From positions 1,839,843-1,903,842 of the forward strand of contig NZ_CP099959.1 in assembly GCF_040409815.1 (NCBI RefSeq): a DNA stretch of 64,000 bases, in the 5' to 3' direction. The notes under the pieces are model-generated. The model saw only the letters and a list, made by a program, of their open reading frames with translations. It did no database searches and was not told the DNA's origin. Within the stretch, counting starts at the first letter, position 1; the number at the start of each line of letters is the position of its first letter. Below are positions 19,505-31,562 of the stretch, piece by piece. The position numbers were made by a program, and so were the translations under genes. Source of the stretch: Polynucleobacter sp. UK-FUSCHL-C3 (lineage in GTDB: Bacteria > Pseudomonadota > Gammaproteobacteria > Burkholderiales > Burkholderiaceae).

Positions 19505-20078
19505 GCACGCGATAGATGGCCAAGCTGCCTAATAGATTAGGTGCCCACTGCACAGTCTTACCTTCGTGTAATACAACCCGGCCCAATATCTCAATCCCTA
19601 ATTTATGTGCAAGGGCCTCAAAGTCAGCAATGGTCAGAACCCGAACGTTCGGCGTATTAAACCACTCATACGGCAAAGACTTCGATACAGGCATTCTGCC
19701 GAGGGCCACTGCAAAGCGATGGGACCAATGGCCAAAGTTTGGGAAGGACACTACGCATTGCTCACCAACCCGCACGACCTCCCGCAAGATACGTTCGGTT
19801 TGATGGATAGTTTGTAATGTCTGGGACAAGACCACGGTATCAAAACTTTGATCTTCAAACAAGGCTAGACCGCCTTCTAAATCTTGCTGAATAACATTAA
19901 GGCCTTTCTTTATGCAGGCCAGAACTGAAGCATCCATGATTTCGACGCCATAGGTCTTCACATGGCGCTTTGTGCGAATGAAATCTAAAAAGGATCCGTC
20001 ACCACAACCCAAATCCAATAATGAGGAATTCGGGGTAACCCAATTAGCAATCGCATCGAAATCCGCTCTTAATTGCAT
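19494..20078 (-). CDS. metW: MetW methyltransferase-like protein
   Basis: MetW is a small class I methyltransferase-fold protein almost always encoded next to metX; its exact biochemical role in methionine synthesis is still not settled in general. The 194-residue sequence has the SAM motif [15 protein letters not shown] (about residues 21-35), [25 protein letters not shown] and [13 protein letters not shown], all typical of MetW. It overlaps metX by 10 nt and the ampG-like gene by 11 nt. Confidence 0.92.
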   Translation of the reverse strand: MQLRADFDAIANWVTPNSSLLDLGCGDGSFLDFIRTKRHVKTYGVEIMDASVLACIKKGLNVIQQDLEGGLALFEDQSFDTVVLSQTLQTIHQTERILREVVRVGEQCVVSFPNFGHWSHRFAVALGRMPVSKSLPYEWFNTPNVRVLTIADFEALAHKLGIEILGRVVLHEGKTVQWAPNLLGSLAIYRVRGA

Positions 20079-21211
20079 CGATCCTCCGCCACTTTTGCAA
20101 AATAAGCGCGTACTAAATTGTGATAACGCGCGTCATCTAATAAAAAAGCATCATGCCCATGTGGCGCATCTATTTCTGCATAACTTACATTTGCCTTGTT
20201 GTCGAGTAAGGCCTTTACAATTTCTCGGCTTCGATCTGGGGAGAAACGCCAATCCGTTGAAAAACTCACCACCAAGAAGCTTGCTTGTGCTGGTGAGAGG
20301 GCTTGACTTAAGTCGCCCCCAAAGCGTTTTGCAGGGTCAAAATAATCGAGTGCGCGAGTAATCAGAAGGTAAGTGTTGGCATCAAAGTAACCCGAGAACT
20401 TATCCCCTTGGTGACGCAAATAACTCTCAACCGCAAACTCCACATCAAAACTAAAACGGTATTCATCAGGAGCGCCTGCAGGCCTTTGTAAATCGCGTCC
20501 AAATTTCTCGGCCATATCGTCATCCGATAAATAAGTGATATGACCCACCATGCGCGCGAGGCGTAAGCCACTTTTCGGCACAACCCCATGCTTGTAGTAA
20601 TCCCCCCCATGAAAATCGGGGTCCGACAATATGGCATTACGAGCGACCTCATTAAAAGCAATGTTCTGGGCACTTAGTTTTGGAGTAGAGGCAATCACAA
20701 CGCAATGGGCTATCCGTTCTGGGTATTGTGTTGCCCATGACATAGCCTGCATGCCACCCAAACTTCCGCCCATCACGGCTGCAAACTGTTTGATCCCTAA
20801 ACGATCGGCTAGGCGCACTTGTGCGTTGACCCAATCCTCTACAGTCAACACAGGAAAGCTAGCGCCATACGGTAAATTTGTTTTTGGATTAATGCTCATG
20901 GGGCCCGTTGAACCAAAACAGGACCCCAAATTATTTACGCCAATGACAAAAAATCGATTGGTATCAATCGGCTTGTTGGGACCCACCATGTTGTCCCACC
21001 ACCCAATATCACTTGGATCATCTGGATTTATACCAGCGACATGATGGGAAGCGTTAAGTGCATGGCAAATCAAAATGGCATTACTGGCCTTAGGATTTAA
21101 TTGGCCATAGGTCTCGACCACCAAATCATAGTTCTCAATACTGGTACCGCTTTGTAGCGGCAAGGGCTCAACAAAGTGAATTGTTTGTTTTGAAAGATAC
21201 AGCTCGGTCAT
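20069..21211 (-). CDS. metX: Homoserine O-acyltransferase (MetX family)
   Basis: MetX activates homoserine for sulfhydrylation by acylating its hydroxyl. It is an alpha/beta-hydrolase: the nucleophile elbow is GGSLGGMQ (Ser150), the oxyanion region is [15 protein letters not shown], and the C-terminal Asp and His lie in [13 protein letters not shown] and [11 protein letters not shown]. The 380-residue length is standard. The family includes both acetyl- and succinyl-transferases, and proteobacterial members cannot be assigned by overall similarity alone, so I leave the acyl donor open. Its start overlaps the slmA stop by 4 nt. Confidence 0.95.
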   Translation of the reverse strand: MTELYLSKQTIHFVEPLPLQSGTSIENYDLVVETYGQLNPKASNAILICHALNASHHVAGINPDDPSDIGWWDNMVGPNKPIDTNRFFVIGVNNLGSCFGSTGPMSINPKTNLPYGASFPVLTVEDWVNAQVRLADRLGIKQFAAVMGGSLGGMQAMSWATQYPERIAHCVVIASTPKLSAQNIAFNEVARNAILSDPDFHGGDYYKHGVVPKSGLRLARMVGHITYLSDDDMAEKFGRDLQRPAGAPDEYRFSFDVEFAVESYLRHQGDKFSGYFDANTYLLITRALDYFDPAKRFGGDLSQALSPAQASFLVVSFSTDWRFSPDRSREIVKALLDNKANVSYAEIDAPHGHDAFLLDDARYHNLVRAYFAKVAEDRCN

Positions 21212-21858
21212 GCTGCAAGGAGAATGCGAAGGCTTGACTCAATACCATCGCTCGGTAATTTTTTAAAGCCGCTACGAGCAAAGCGATGCCAACGACCAAT
21301 CACAAAACTCATTAACAAGGCTGCCTGCATGCTGACTATGTCCGCCTGACCGTCTTTACCTTGACTTTGCGCTATGCGAAGTGATTGCTTTAATGATGCC
21401 TCCACCCGATCAAGCACTTGATTGATACGCTCTTGCAAACGATCATCTTCTTGCAATAAAGCATCGCCTAATAAGACTCGTACCATCCCAGGGTTCTTTT
21501 CTGCAAAGACCAAGAGCATTTGTACAATGCCTTTCACTTGCGCAGTGCCTAATTCTTCTTTTTGATTGATCTGATTAATTAGACCGAATACAGTTTGCTC
21601 AATAAAAGCAATCAAGCCCTCAAACATTTGGGCCTTGCTTGCAAAATGACGATACAAAGCGGCTTCGGATACACCAATTTTGGCAGCTAAAGCTGCGGTT
21701 GTAACTCGCTCACCGCGCGGGTTTTGAAGCATTTCTGCCAAAATCTGCAAGATCTGCAAACGACGCTCGCCGGGGCGAGGACGTTTACGGGTCTTGGTTT
21801 CACCCCCGTTCAATTCAGAACCAAGTTCCTGATCAAGAGGGCTACTGCTTGTGTTCAT
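21208..21858 (-). CDS. slmA: Nucleoid occlusion factor SlmA (TetR family)
   Basis: SlmA binds chromosomal sites and blocks FtsZ assembly over the nucleoid. The 216-residue protein has a TetR-type HTH near residues 30-75 ([45 protein letters not shown]), with the SlmA-specific ISEA-LYRHF-like recognition helix and [14 protein letters not shown] 25-residue polar, charged N-terminal tail precedes it. It lies 12 nt after argB and overlaps metX, so a cell-division regulator is embedded in an amino-acid operon. Confidence 0.88.
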   Translation of the reverse strand: MNTSSSPLDQELGSELNGGETKTRKRPRPGERRLQILQILAEMLQNPRGERVTTAALAAKIGVSEAALYRHFASKAQMFEGLIAFIEQTVFGLINQINQKEELGTAQVKGIVQMLLVFAEKNPGMVRVLLGDALLQEDDRLQERINQVLDRVEASLKQSLRIAQSQGKDGQADIVSMQAALLMSFVIGRWHRFARSGFKKLPSDGIESSLRILLAA

Positions 21859-21870
21859 AGGAGTTTTTGT

Positions 21871-22776
21871 TTATCTAGAACGTATCATGGTACCAAAAGC
21901 TTGTTCCGTCAGAATTTCAAGCAAAAGTGAGTGCTCAATTCGACCATCAATAATGTGGACAGAGTTCACGCCACTCTTGGCGGCATCGAGTGCCGATGAA
22001 ATCTTCGGCAGCATTCCACCGGAGATCGTGCCATCTGCAAATAAAGCATCAATCTCGCGGGCCGTGAGATCGGTTAGCAAATTACCGGCTTTATCCATGA
22101 CGCCTGGAATATTGGTCATCATCACCAATTTCTCAGCCTTTAGGATTTCTGCCATCTTGCCTGCGACTAAATCAGCATTGATGTTATAGGCCTGACCCTC
22201 TGCACTAAAGCCGATTGGCGAAATCACTGGAATAAACGCATCGTCTTGTAGAGCTTTTACAACTGCGGGATTGATCGCCTCAATCTCGCCAACAAAACCT
22301 AAATCAATCGGGGCTCCGCCCGGCTTTTGATCATTGGGTACGAATAACTTTTTCGCATGAATCAAGCCACCATCTTTACCAGTTAAGCCAACTGCTTGGC
22401 CGCCAAAATGATTGATTAACATCACGATGTCTTGTTGCACCTCGCCACCCAAGACCCACTCCACCACCTCCATGGTCTCGTCATCGGTAACTCGCATTCC
22501 TTGAATGAAGGTGCCGGTTTTACCAATTTTCTTTAGAGCTTCATCAATTTGTGGGCCACCGCCATGAACTACCACTGGGTTCATGCCCACTAACTTCAGC
22601 AAGATAACGTCGCGCGCAAAACTTTCTTTTAGGCGCTCTTCAACCATCGCATTGCCACCGTACTTAATGACGATAGTTTTGCCATGGTATTGCCGAATGT
22701 ACGGCAAGGCCTCAGCCAAAATCTCAGCTTTTAAGAGTGGCGGGATATCCGCTAATGTCGGTACGGCTTTAGTCAT
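21871..22776 (-). CDS. argB: Acetylglutamate kinase
   Basis: ArgB phosphorylates N-acetylglutamate, the second step of arginine synthesis. The 301-residue protein carries [12 protein letters not shown] (about residues 34-45), [25 protein letters not shown] and [29 protein letters not shown]. An N-terminal extension of about 25 residues is typical of the hexameric, arginine-inhibited form (N-helix). It is 14 nt downstream of dksA and 12 nt upstream of slmA. Confidence 0.96.
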   Translation of the reverse strand: MTKAVPTLADIPPLLKAEILAEALPYIRQYHGKTIVIKYGGNAMVEERLKESFARDVILLKLVGMNPVVVHGGGPQIDEALKKIGKTGTFIQGMRVTDDETMEVVEWVLGGEVQQDIVMLINHFGGQAVGLTGKDGGLIHAKKLFVPNDQKPGGAPIDLGFVGEIEAINPAVVKALQDDAFIPVISPIGFSAEGQAYNINADLVAGKMAEILKAEKLVMMTNIPGVMDKAGNLLTDLTAREIDALFADGTISGGMLPKISSALDAAKSGVNSVHIIDGRIEHSLLLEILTEQAFGTMIRSR

Positions 22777-22790
22777 GATGAATAGAAACC

Positions 22791-23279
22791 CTATTCACCA
22801 AACAATTTCTGCCGTAATTCACGACGCTCTTGAGCCTCTAGGGACAAGTTGGCGGTTGGCCGCGCAATTAAACGGGACACGCCTATTGGCTCACCAGTCT
22901 CCTCACACCAGCCGTAGTCGCCCGACTCAATGCGAGCCAAGGCCTGTTCAACCTTTTTAAGCAATTTACGCTCACGATCTCGAGTACGGAGTTCTAATGC
23001 ATGCTCTTCTTCAATCGTGGCACGGTCGGCGGGATCGGGAACCAAAATGTTTTCACGCAAGTGCTCGGTTGTCTCACTTGCGTGCTTCAGAATATCTTCT
23101 TTGAGGGTCTGCAATTTGGTACGAAAGAACTCTAATTGCGCTGCGCCCATATAGTCTTTATCGGACATCTTGAGCAACTCGGCTTCTGTTAATGGCGCAC
23201 CCTTGGCGGACGAAGCAGAGGCTTTCTTGCTGGTCTCAGCAGTTTTTGCCTTTGTGCCGGCTTCTTTAGTGGTCATCTT
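22791..23279 (-). CDS. dksA: RNA polymerase-binding transcription factor DksA, cysteine-poor type
   Basis: DksA binds the RNA polymerase secondary channel and with ppGpp shifts transcription in starvation. I choose the ATG at 23279 (162 residues, GGGGA ribosome binding site 6 nt upstream) over one at 23339 with a weaker site. A Lys/Ala/Ser-rich N-terminal tail leads into the coiled coil with the DksA tip region ([18 protein letters not shown], Asp-containing). The zinc-finger region reads [30 protein letters not shown]: only one of the four canonical cysteines remains, so it is unlikely to bind zinc in the classical way. A COG0523 metal GTPase gene lies upstream. Confidence 0.93.
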   Translation of the reverse strand, partial: KMTTKEAGTKAKTAETSKKASASSAKGAPLTEAELLKMSDKDYMGAAQLEFFRTKLQTLKEDILKHASETTEHLRENILVPDPADRATIEEEHALELRTRDRERKLLKKVEQALARIESGDYGWCEETGEPIGVSRLIARPTANLSLEAQERRELRQKLFGE

Positions 23280-23467
23280 GTTCCCCAATCCGAAATAATT
23301 TAATACTGCATTTAGTACTTCTTCAAAAATGCTGCCCATTAAGGGTAACTACTAAACCCCTAATTACATCATTAAGCGAGCATTATTACTCTTTCTATAA
23401 AAGTTTCAATGTCTATTTGTTTTAATGCCGTGGCGGCGGATTGTACAGCACCCGAGCCACATGAGGA

Positions 23468-24505
23468 TTACTTGACCAGGCAGCCTTCCAGGCCCCCTAG
23501 TAAGGTGTCTTTGGGTAAATCGATGCCAATAAAAACCATTCGGCTTTGTTTGGGCTCCCCAGCGCCCCAAGGGCCTGCCAGGTCGCTGCCCATCATTTCG
23601 TGCACACCTTGCAAAATAACCTTCCGGGCCGACCCCTTCACATATAAAACGCCCTTGTAGCGCAGCAACTTCTCCGCAAATACTGAGATAACCCCCCCCA
23701 AAAAATCCTCTAATTTACGATGATCAAAGGGCTTATCGCTCTTGAACACAAAGGACTGTATTCGGTCGGCATGGCCATGATGGTCATGGTGATTGTGGTG
23801 CTCGTGATCATGATGGTCATGTCCACACTCACTGTGATCGTGATCATGCTCCCCTAAAAAATGGGGGTCAATATCCAACTTAGCATTGAGATTGAAGCCT
23901 TTTAAATCAAATACTGCGTCCAAGGGAGCAACGCCGCGCGTAATCATCTCAATTGGCGCCCGCGGGTTCATATGCATCAAACGAATTTTAAGGCTAGTAA
24001 TTTCCTCTTTGCTGGCAAGATCTGGCTTAGTAATAAAGATACGATCGGCAAAGCCTACTTGGCGCTGCACCTCCTCATGTTCGGTCAGTTGCTGTTGGCT
24101 ATACTTGGCATCCACCAAGGTCACCACGGCATCCAAGACATAACGATTTGCAATATCGTCATCGATAAAGAAGGTTTGCGCTACAGGGCCTGGATTTGCG
24201 ACTCCGGTGGTTTCAATAACAACCCGATCGAAGTTAATCTTTTTGCTCTTACGCTCTTCCCACAACTGATTAAGTGCCTCCACCAAATCCCCACGAATAG
24301 AACAACATACACAACCATTGCTCATTTGCACAATTTGTTCTTGCGCACTTTGAACCAAGATGTCGTTATCGATGTTCTCTTCGCCAAACTCATTTTCGAT
24401 AACAGCAATCTTTTTGCCGTGCTGCTCGGTCAAGATATGCTTAAGTAAAGTGGTCTTGCCGCTTCCTAAAAAGCCGGTCAAGATAGTTACAGGGATCAGG
24501 GCCAT
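23468..24505 (-). CDS. COG0523 (CobW/YjiA-type) metal-binding GTPase
   Basis: These GTPases act as metallochaperones, often for zinc. The 345-residue protein has the P loop GFLGSGKTTLLKH (about residues 11-23), the invariant metal site CxCC in NGCVCCSIRGD (Cys65, Cys67, Cys68), ETTGVANPGP, and ITKPD as the guanine motif. A striking His/Asp-rich stretch occupies roughly residues 220-246 (clusters such as HDHDHSE, GHDHHDHEHH). The C-terminal CobW_C domain (FVFKSDKPFDHRKLEDFL) follows. Zinc is the likely metal, by analogy with ZigA-type members; this is inference. It is separated from dksA by 188 nt. Confidence 0.88.
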   Translation of the reverse strand: MALIPVTILTGFLGSGKTTLLKHILTEQHGKKIAVIENEFGEENIDNDILVQSAQEQIVQMSNGCVCCSIRGDLVEALNQLWEERKSKKINFDRVVIETTGVANPGPVAQTFFIDDDIANRYVLDAVVTLVDAKYSQQQLTEHEEVQRQVGFADRIFITKPDLASKEEITSLKIRLMHMNPRAPIEMITRGVAPLDAVFDLKGFNLNAKLDIDPHFLGEHDHDHSECGHDHHDHEHHNHHDHHGHADRIQSFVFKSDKPFDHRKLEDFLGGVISVFAEKLLRYKGVLYVKGSARKVILQGVHEMMGSDLAGPWGAGEPKQSRMVFIGIDLPKDTLLGGLEGCLVK

Positions 24506-24604
24506 TTAATTTATTCTCTGGGGTGATGGTTATGCACAGTTAGTGGGGTCTATCTTACCGATACTTTCAGAAAATGCATTTGGCCCTGTATCTGCTTGCT
24601 CATC

Positions 24605-25573
24605 TTACTTTCCTGAGCTTTTTGCTCTAGCGCGCGGATGTGCGCTGTCATAGGCTTTTGCGAGATGCTGAAAGTCAAGGGACGTATAAATTTGAGTGCT
24701 TGCAATACTTGCGTGACCTAGCATCTCTTGAACAGCACGTAAATCATGAGAGGACTGCAAAACATGGCTGGCGAAGCTGTGGCGCATCATGTGTGGATGA
24801 ACATGGGTTGGAAGTCCTGCGCGGATTGCAAGTCTTCGCAAGCGTGCTTGAACAGTTCGTGCTGACAGACGTGTACCCTGTATCGAGATGAACAGGGCCA
24901 ATTCCTTAGTGTTTGCTAAATACTGGGCTCGCATCTCCCGCCAACTCTGTAAAGATCGCATCGCTGGCTTTCCAACCGGAATCGTTCTGCGCTTATTGCC
25001 CTTACCGAGCACCGATACCTCCGCAGCATCCCAATCCAGCCAACCTGCAGAAGATCGGCTCGGCTCAACATCAATTCCTAAAAGTTCAGACAAGCGCAAT
25101 CCCGAGGAATATAACAACTCGATCGTAGCGTAGTCTCGATACGACTCCCAATCCTTTTTTTCTTTAGCTTCCTTAGCAGCATGCTCTACTAAAGCAATGG
25201 CCTGCTCCACCGATAAGGCTTTAGGTAATAGCTTGTTACGCTTGGGCGCCTTCACATCCGAGACAGGATTGACGCTCAAGCTGGAATGAGATTTCTGGGC
25301 TTCGCCTTCCAAAGCGAGCCAAGCATAAAAACCACGCCACGCAGATAGTGTGCGCGCAATCGTTCGAGGTGATCTTCCCTTGGCATGTAAGGATGCAGCC
25401 CAGCGCCGAATTAAGGCATTGCTTACCTTGCTCAGGGTAAGCCCTTCCGCCCTTGCATTTTCTTGAAGCACCAACAAGTCTGTTCGATAGGCTTTAAGGG
25501 TATGGGGCGACAGTTGTCGCAAGACGTGCAACGCTCGCAAATATGCTTCTATTTCAGGAAAAGAATCGCTCAC
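24605..25573 (-). CDS. xerC: Tyrosine recombinase XerC
   Basis: XerC, with XerD, resolves chromosome dimers at dif. The 322-residue protein has the N-terminal SAM-like core-binding domain (LRALHVLRQLSPHTLKAYRTDL) and the catalytic domain with the first Arg in LLYSSGLRLSELLG, Lys in LGKGNKRRTIPVG, the HxxR box in HPHMMRHSFASHVL, the second His in LGHASIASTQ and the nucleophile Tyr in QIYTSLDFQHL. It lies downstream of a DUF484 gene, the usual pairing in proteobacteria. Nothing suggests it belongs to a mobile element. Confidence 0.92.
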   Translation of the reverse strand: MSDSFPEIEAYLRALHVLRQLSPHTLKAYRTDLLVLQENARAEGLTLSKVSNALIRRWAASLHAKGRSPRTIARTLSAWRGFYAWLALEGEAQKSHSSLSVNPVSDVKAPKRNKLLPKALSVEQAIALVEHAAKEAKEKKDWESYRDYATIELLYSSGLRLSELLGIDVEPSRSSAGWLDWDAAEVSVLGKGNKRRTIPVGKPAMRSLQSWREMRAQYLANTKELALFISIQGTRLSARTVQARLRRLAIRAGLPTHVHPHMMRHSFASHVLQSSHDLRAVQEMLGHASIASTQIYTSLDFQHLAKAYDSAHPRARAKSSGK

Positions 25574-25583
25574 GTCGGCGTGT

Positions 25584-26225
25584 TTACCAGGCGACTCGTC
25601 TTAAAGCTGCGGCCGCCAAGCCAGCAATTTGTTTTAAATAGAAGGCACCCATGTCTTTGGTAAAACGTTCTGGGTCTGAGCTAGCCAATACCAAAGCTGC
25701 GCACTGGTCATTGCCCAGAGGTAATGCCAATATGGCAATGCTTTGCCAATCTGCATCATTATGTTTAGACTGCGCTATTTTTTCTTTAAAGGTGGCAGGG
25801 CAATCTGCATAGATTTGGCAAAACGGCTGATCCAATAAGGCCTGGAAACTTTCATCGACTTGCAATAGACAACAAACCTCAACCTCAAAGATGCTTGATA
25901 GACCTAACTCAATTGCTACGGCAACTGCCGCAGCCTCTTGAGCCTCGATTAATTGCTGTAGCCAAGCAACCATCGCTTGCTGAGTTTTGTCATTGCGACC
26001 GCCAAAACGTAACATCTCGTTTAAGCGCTGGTTCAGGGCCTGATTTTGTGAACGCAATAAATGCATTTGGCGTTCCTGCAAAGAGATAGCACGGTCGCTA
26101 TGCGGATCCTTTAGACGAACGTCCTGCAACACTTCAGCGTGTCTCTCAAAAAATCCTGGGCAGGCCAACAGCCATTGGGCTACCAACGCTTCTTGTTCTT
26201 CTTGGCTCAGTTCTTGATTACTCAT
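25584..26225 (-). CDS. DUF484 family protein
   Basis: This family is regularly encoded next to xerC but has no settled function. From the ATG at 26225 the protein has 213 residues. An N-terminal helical part (WLLACPGFFERHAEVLQDVRLKDPH, then SLQERQMHLLRSQNQALNQRL) is followed by a GAF-like domain (about residues 90-213, with LPLGNDQCAALVLASSDPERFTKDMGAFYLKQIAGL). An upstream in-frame start (26270) would overlap gatB by 35 nt and is less likely. It lies between gatB and xerC on the same strand. Confidence 0.85.
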   Translation of the reverse strand: MSNQELSQEEQEALVAQWLLACPGFFERHAEVLQDVRLKDPHSDRAISLQERQMHLLRSQNQALNQRLNEMLRFGGRNDKTQQAMVAWLQQLIEAQEAAAVAVAIELGLSSIFEVEVCCLLQVDESFQALLDQPFCQIYADCPATFKEKIAQSKHNDADWQSIAILALPLGNDQCAALVLASSDPERFTKDMGAFYLKQIAGLAAAALRRVAW

Positions 26226-26235
26226 TACCCATTCC

Positions 26236-27708
26236 CTATGAACTTTGTAATTTCTGGCGCAGTAATTCATTTAATTGCTGCGGGTTGGCCTTGCCTTGTG
26301 AGACTTTCATAACCTGTCCCACCAAAGCATTAAATGCTTTTTCTTTGCCTGCACGAAACTCCTCTACTGATTTTGTATTAGCCTGCAAGACTGAATCAAT
26401 CAATGCTTCTAATGCAGCACTATCGGTGATTTGCTTTAAGCCCCGACTCTCAATAATTTGATCAACATCTGACACCTCTTTACCATTAAGCGCTTCTTCC
26501 CACATTAATGCAAAGATATCTTTAGCAATTTTGGCAGAAATCGTACCGTCCATTAGGCGTCTTAGTAAATGGCTAAGATGCTTGGCATTCAGCGGCGCAT
26601 CGATCGCTTGTAAATTAGATCGATTGAGAGCCGAGGCCAGCTCACCAGTGATGAAATTAGAAATTAACTTTGCTTGCGCAGCGCCCAATAATCCAATTAG
26701 TTCCGTAAATAAATCAGCGCTTGCCCGATCTTGACTTAAAACCTGTGCGTCATAAGCACTCAGTCCAAAATTAGTCTGCCATTGCTCGCGCAATGTGGCT
26801 GGCAATGGGGGCATACTTGAGCGCACTTCCTCAATCCACTCTTGGGAGATGATTAAGGGCAACAGATCTGGGTCTGGGAAGTACCGATAATCGTGTGCGT
26901 CTTCTTTGCTCCGCATACTGCGAGTCTCTTGTCGATCAGGATCATATAAACGAGTCTCTTGTACGACCGTGCCGCCATCTTCAATCAATTCGATTTGACG
27001 ACGCACCTCATAATTAATCGCTTCTTCTAGAAAACGAAAGGAGTTTAGGTTCTTAATTTCACAACGTGTACCAAACTCCTTTTGTCCAAAGGGGCGTACA
27101 GAAACGTTAGCATCGCATCGAAAGGATCCCTCTTGCATGTTGCCATCACAAACTCCAAGCCATACCACCAAGCTATGCAAAGCCTTGGCATAGGCTACTG
27201 CCTCGGCAGCGCTGCGCATTACGGGTTCGGTCACAATCTCAAGAAGGGGCGTACCTGCTCTATTTAAATCAATCCCACTAGCTGGTTCGCCATTGGGTCC
27301 AGTAAAGTTCTCATGAACTGATTTACCAGCATCTTCTTCCAGATGTGCGCGTGTGAGATGAACCACTTTTACCTCTTGGCCAAGCATAATTTCCAATTGG
27401 CCACCGATCACTACCGGTATCTCATATTGGCTAATTTGATAGCCTTTTGGTAAATCCGGATAGAAATAGTTCTTACGCGCAAAAATACTCGCTGGTGCGA
27501 TAGTAGCGCCAATCGCCAAACCAAAACGAATAGCATGTGCCACCGCCTGATAATTTAGAACTGGCAACACACCAGGCAGGGCTAAATCAACTGGGCAAGC
27601 TTGTGAATTGGGTAAGGCACCAAACTGAGTAGATGCTCCACTAAAAATCTTAGAGTGCGTCAATAGTTGAGTATGTGTTTCGAGTCCAATGACCACTTCC
27701 CATTTCAT
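26236..27708 (-). CDS. gatB: Asp-tRNA(Asn)/Glu-tRNA(Gln) amidotransferase subunit B
   Basis: GatB recognises misacylated Glu-tRNA(Gln) or Asp-tRNA(Asn) and activates it for amidation. From the ATG at 27708 the protein has 490 residues and begins [14 protein letters not shown]. Signatures include [19 protein letters not shown] [57 protein letters not shown] and [19 protein letters not shown]. The C terminus is the YqeY-like tRNA-binding tail. Its ATG overlaps the TGA of gatA. Presence of GatCAB suggests that Gln-tRNA, Asn-tRNA or both are made indirectly. Confidence 0.96.
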   Translation of the reverse strand: MKWEVVIGLETHTQLLTHSKIFSGASTQFGALPNSQACPVDLALPGVLPVLNYQAVAHAIRFGLAIGATIAPASIFARKNYFYPDLPKGYQISQYEIPVVIGGQLEIMLGQEVKVVHLTRAHLEEDAGKSVHENFTGPNGEPASGIDLNRAGTPLLEIVTEPVMRSAAEAVAYAKALHSLVVWLGVCDGNMQEGSFRCDANVSVRPFGQKEFGTRCEIKNLNSFRFLEEAINYEVRRQIELIEDGGTVVQETRLYDPDRQETRSMRSKEDAHDYRYFPDPDLLPLIISQEWIEEVRSSMPPLPATLREQWQTNFGLSAYDAQVLSQDRASADLFTELIGLLGAAQAKLISNFITGELASALNRSNLQAIDAPLNAKHLSHLLRRLMDGTISAKIAKDIFALMWEEALNGKEVSDVDQIIESRGLKQITDSAALEALIDSVLQANTKSVEEFRAGKEKAFNALVGQVMKVSQGKANPQQLNELLRQKLQSS

Positions 27709-29219
27709 GAAACCACCTCCGAAGGGGTTCGCAAATGCCAATCGCTAGCCAATTGGTATTGGTGCGCAACTTGTAATAGTCGCGCTTCAGAAAAATAGTT
27801 ACCGATCAATTGCATCCCAATCGGCATACCCTCCTTTGAAAACCCGCAAGGGACACTCATCGCAGGCAAACCCGCAAGATTTGTGGAAAGTGTATAGATA
27901 TCCTCTAAATACATCTGCAAGGGATCCTTTGACTTCTCGCCAAAGCCCCAAGCTACATCCGGTGCCACCGGCCCTAAGATCACATCGCATTGATTAAACG
28001 CCACCTGAAAATCCGCAGCAATGATGCGCCGTATTTTTTGAGCTTGTAAATAGTACGCATCGTAATACCCATGTGAGAGAACATAGCTGCCAACCAAAAT
28101 GCGGCGCTTAACCTCATCGCCAAAACCTTCACTGCGTGAGCGTTGGTACATTTGTACTAAATCAGAATATTCTTTTGCCCGATGACCATAGCGTACCCCG
28201 TCATACCGACTTAGATTACTCGACGCCTCGGCGGGTGCAAGCACGTAATAAACCGGAATGGATAATTTTGTTTTGGGCAAGCTAACCTCGCACACACTTG
28301 CGCCCAGAGTATGGAGTGCCTCTTTTGCTAACAGTAGAGCTTTGGCAACCTCGGGAGATAAACCATCGGCATAAAACTCTTTAGGCAAACCAACCCGTAA
28401 TCCTGCCAAGGGCTTGCTTTGATCTTTGTCAGACCAAGTGGCGTTTAAACAGCGTGAATAGTCTTCGCCACTATCTGATAAAGACGTTGAGTCACGCGAA
28501 TCATGAAAAGACATTGCGCTTAATAACAAGGCGCAGTCCTCAGCTGTCTTTCCGATAGGGCCCGCCTGATCCAATGAGGACGCATAGGCAATCATGCCGT
28601 AGCGCGAGACCCGCCCATATGTTGGCTTAATTCCTGTCAGTCCACAGAAAGCAGCAGGCTGACGTATCGAGCCGCCTGTATCTGTTCCTGTTGCAATGGG
28701 AGCCAAGCCTGCCGCTACCGCTACGGCGGAGCCTCCCGATGATCCGCCCGACACATGTTTCGAGTTCCATGGATTAAGCGCTGGCCCATATGCCGAGTTC
28801 TCATTAGAAGAGCCCATCGCAAACTCATCCATATTGGTCTTTCCAAGACAAACCATCCCAGCAGCTTGGGGGTGGCGTTCACACGGCATGCCAAGGGCCT
28901 CGACTATAGCTGCATCAAAAGGGCTGATATAGCCTCTGAGAATTTTTGAGGCTGCAGTTGTGGCCCAGCCTTTACTAACAAAGACATCTTTATGGGCGAT
29001 TGGGATTCCAGTAAGGGGGCCGGCCTTGCCTTGGGTACGCAAGGTATCGGCCTTCCTTGCCTGGGCCAAAGTTAACTCTGGCTGGATATCCAAATAAGCG
29101 TTCAAATCCTTCCTGAGCTCCATCCGATTCAGGTAGTAATTGCTCAGCTCTAAACTTGAAATATCCTTATTAATCAATGATTTGGATAATTGGGCGAGGG
29201 TCTTTTGATGCCAGCTCAT
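27705..29219 (-). CDS. gatA: Asp-tRNA(Asn)/Glu-tRNA(Gln) amidotransferase subunit A
   Basis: GatA is the amidase subunit that releases ammonia from glutamine. The 504-residue protein has the amidase-signature catalytic triad: Lys in [10 protein letters not shown], the cis-Ser in [16 protein letters not shown] and the nucleophile Ser just after it in the SIRQPA block, preceded by [16 protein letters not shown]. It overlaps gatC by 4 nt and gatB by 4 nt. The gatC-gatA-gatB order and tight overlaps indicate one coupled operon. Confidence 0.96.
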   Translation of the reverse strand: MSWHQKTLAQLSKSLINKDISSLELSNYYLNRMELRKDLNAYLDIQPELTLAQARKADTLRTQGKAGPLTGIPIAHKDVFVSKGWATTAASKILRGYISPFDAAIVEALGMPCERHPQAAGMVCLGKTNMDEFAMGSSNENSAYGPALNPWNSKHVSGGSSGGSAVAVAAGLAPIATGTDTGGSIRQPAAFCGLTGIKPTYGRVSRYGMIAYASSLDQAGPIGKTAEDCALLLSAMSFHDSRDSTSLSDSGEDYSRCLNATWSDKDQSKPLAGLRVGLPKEFYADGLSPEVAKALLLAKEALHTLGASVCEVSLPKTKLSIPVYYVLAPAEASSNLSRYDGVRYGHRAKEYSDLVQMYQRSRSEGFGDEVKRRILVGSYVLSHGYYDAYYLQAQKIRRIIAADFQVAFNQCDVILGPVAPDVAWGFGEKSKDPLQMYLEDIYTLSTNLAGLPAMSVPCGFSKEGMPIGMQLIGNYFSEARLLQVAHQYQLASDWHLRTPSEVVS

Positions 29220-29509
29220 TCAATCACCCTGGGCACTAAAAAATAGCCTCTATCTTGCGCTGGGGCATTGGCCATATTACTCTCACGCACATCCATTTCG
29301 GTAACTGCATCAGGACGTAAAGGCTGGGCTAAATCCTGGATGAACAAAATTGGGTGTGGCAGGGGGTCTACTGCGCTTGTATCGACCGCCTGCATCTCCT
29401 CTACCAAGGCAAAAATGGCTTTCAACTGAGGCAAAACCGCCTCGGCCTCTGAAGGGCTTAATTCAAGGCGGGATAGCTTCGCTATACGGTGAACTTCATT
29501 TATATCCAT
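29216..29509 (-). CDS. gatC: Asp-tRNA(Asn)/Glu-tRNA(Gln) amidotransferase subunit C
   Basis: GatC is the small scaffold stabilising the GatA-GatB complex. The 97-residue sequence begins [22 protein letters not shown], has the central [28 protein letters not shown] and ends FLVPRVIE, matching the family at normal length. It heads the gatCAB operon and is divergent from mreB across a 62-nt gap that must contain both promoters. Confidence 0.93.
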   Translation of the reverse strand: MDINEVHRIAKLSRLELSPSEAEAVLPQLKAIFALVEEMQAVDTSAVDPLPHPILFIQDLAQPLRPDAVTEMDVRESNMANAPAQDRGYFLVPRVIE

Positions 29510-29550
29510 GGGGTGCTAGAGTATCATTTCATCTTCGTTCAAATTAATAA

Positions 29551-30615
<1,065 letters not shown>

Positions 30616-30638
30616 GCGGCTAATAGCCGAGCAGGGTC

Positions 30639-31562
30639 GTGCAAAATAGTACCCCCCCACTTTTTAAACAGGGCATACCTGCACTTGCCAAGTTAGTTGC
30701 TTGTTTAGTAATTGGGTTGGCTCTCATGGTCATTGATTTTCAAGTCAAGTCCTTAGGCTTTATTCGCAATCAAGTAAGTTATGTTTTGCGTCCTCTTGAA
30801 AACTTAATGCTTCTTCCCTCTGATTTGTTTTCTTTCGGTGACGACTATTTCACAACTCGCTCTGCGCTTGAGAAAGAAAATCTTTCTCTGAAAACTCGCC
30901 AAACCGAACTGTCTCTTCTAGCCAATCAAGCAGCGCTCCTTAGTGTTGAAAATCAAAATCTCAGAAATCTCTTAGATCTTCAGAAAAATACTAATTTCAC
31001 TACGGTACCTGTTGAGATTCTTTTTAATCCACCCAATCCAATTTCTCAACGAGTCGTCATTAATCGTGGCAGTAACCATGGCCTAAATCTTGGCTCCCCC
31101 ATCGCAAACGATGCTGGTATTTTGGGACAAGTTGTTCGCCTTTTTGATAATTCCGCTGAAGTATCTTTATTAGAAGATTGGGATTTTGCTGTGCCAGTTT
31201 TAGTTGCGCGCAATGGTTTGCGTGCAGCAGTTGTTGGGGCTGGGCGCGGTAACTTATTACAACTCCGCTACCTTCCTGTAGCCAGCGACCTAGAAGTGGG
31301 CGATATTCTATTAACCTCTGGGGTAGATGGAATATACCCACCAGGATTTGCAGTCGCTGTGATTACCAAAATTGAACGCAATGCTGAGCAAAATGCATCC
31401 AATGTATTTTGTAGTCCGATCGCAGAGGTTAATCGCCATCTGCAGGCTTTGGCGCTTATTTACAATCCGCAATGGGACGCAAAGCCTGCGATTGGTTCCG
31501 GGGGCCCCGCTACTGCACCAGCACCCGGTAGGCGCCAAACTAGACCAAAAGGTCAGCCATGA
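30639..31562 (+). CDS. mreC: Rod-shape determining protein MreC
   Basis: MreC is a single-pass periplasmic scaffold that links MreB to PBP2-RodA. The 307-residue protein starts at a GTG, has one transmembrane helix (about residues 15-37), a coiled coil (about 75-112, EKENLSLKTRQTELSLLANQAALLSVENQNLRNLL) and the beta-barrel domain with VVINRGSNHGLNLGSPI and GDILLTSGVDGIYPPGFAVAVI. The last 30 residues are Pro/Gly/Ala-rich and basic. It overlaps mreD by 4 nt. Confidence 0.95.
   Translation: MQNSTPPLFKQGIPALAKLVACLVIGLALMVIDFQVKSLGFIRNQVSYVLRPLENLMLLPSDLFSFGDDYFTTRSALEKENLSLKTRQTELSLLANQAALLSVENQNLRNLLDLQKNTNFTTVPVEILFNPPNPISQRVVINRGSNHGLNLGSPIANDAGILGQVVRLFDNSAEVSLLEDWDFAVPVLVARNGLRAAVVGAGRGNLLQLRYLPVASDLEVGDILLTSGVDGIYPPGFAVAVITKIERNAEQNASNVFCSPIAEVNRHLQALALIYNPQWDAKPAIGSGGPATAPAPGRRQTRPKGQP

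Noticed and set aside
24605..25573. XerC-like recombinase as integrase of the tRNA-Phe cassettes
   Set aside because: It is about 16 kb away, has the length, motifs and DUF484 neighbour of housekeeping XerC, and no tRNA or repeat lies beside it.
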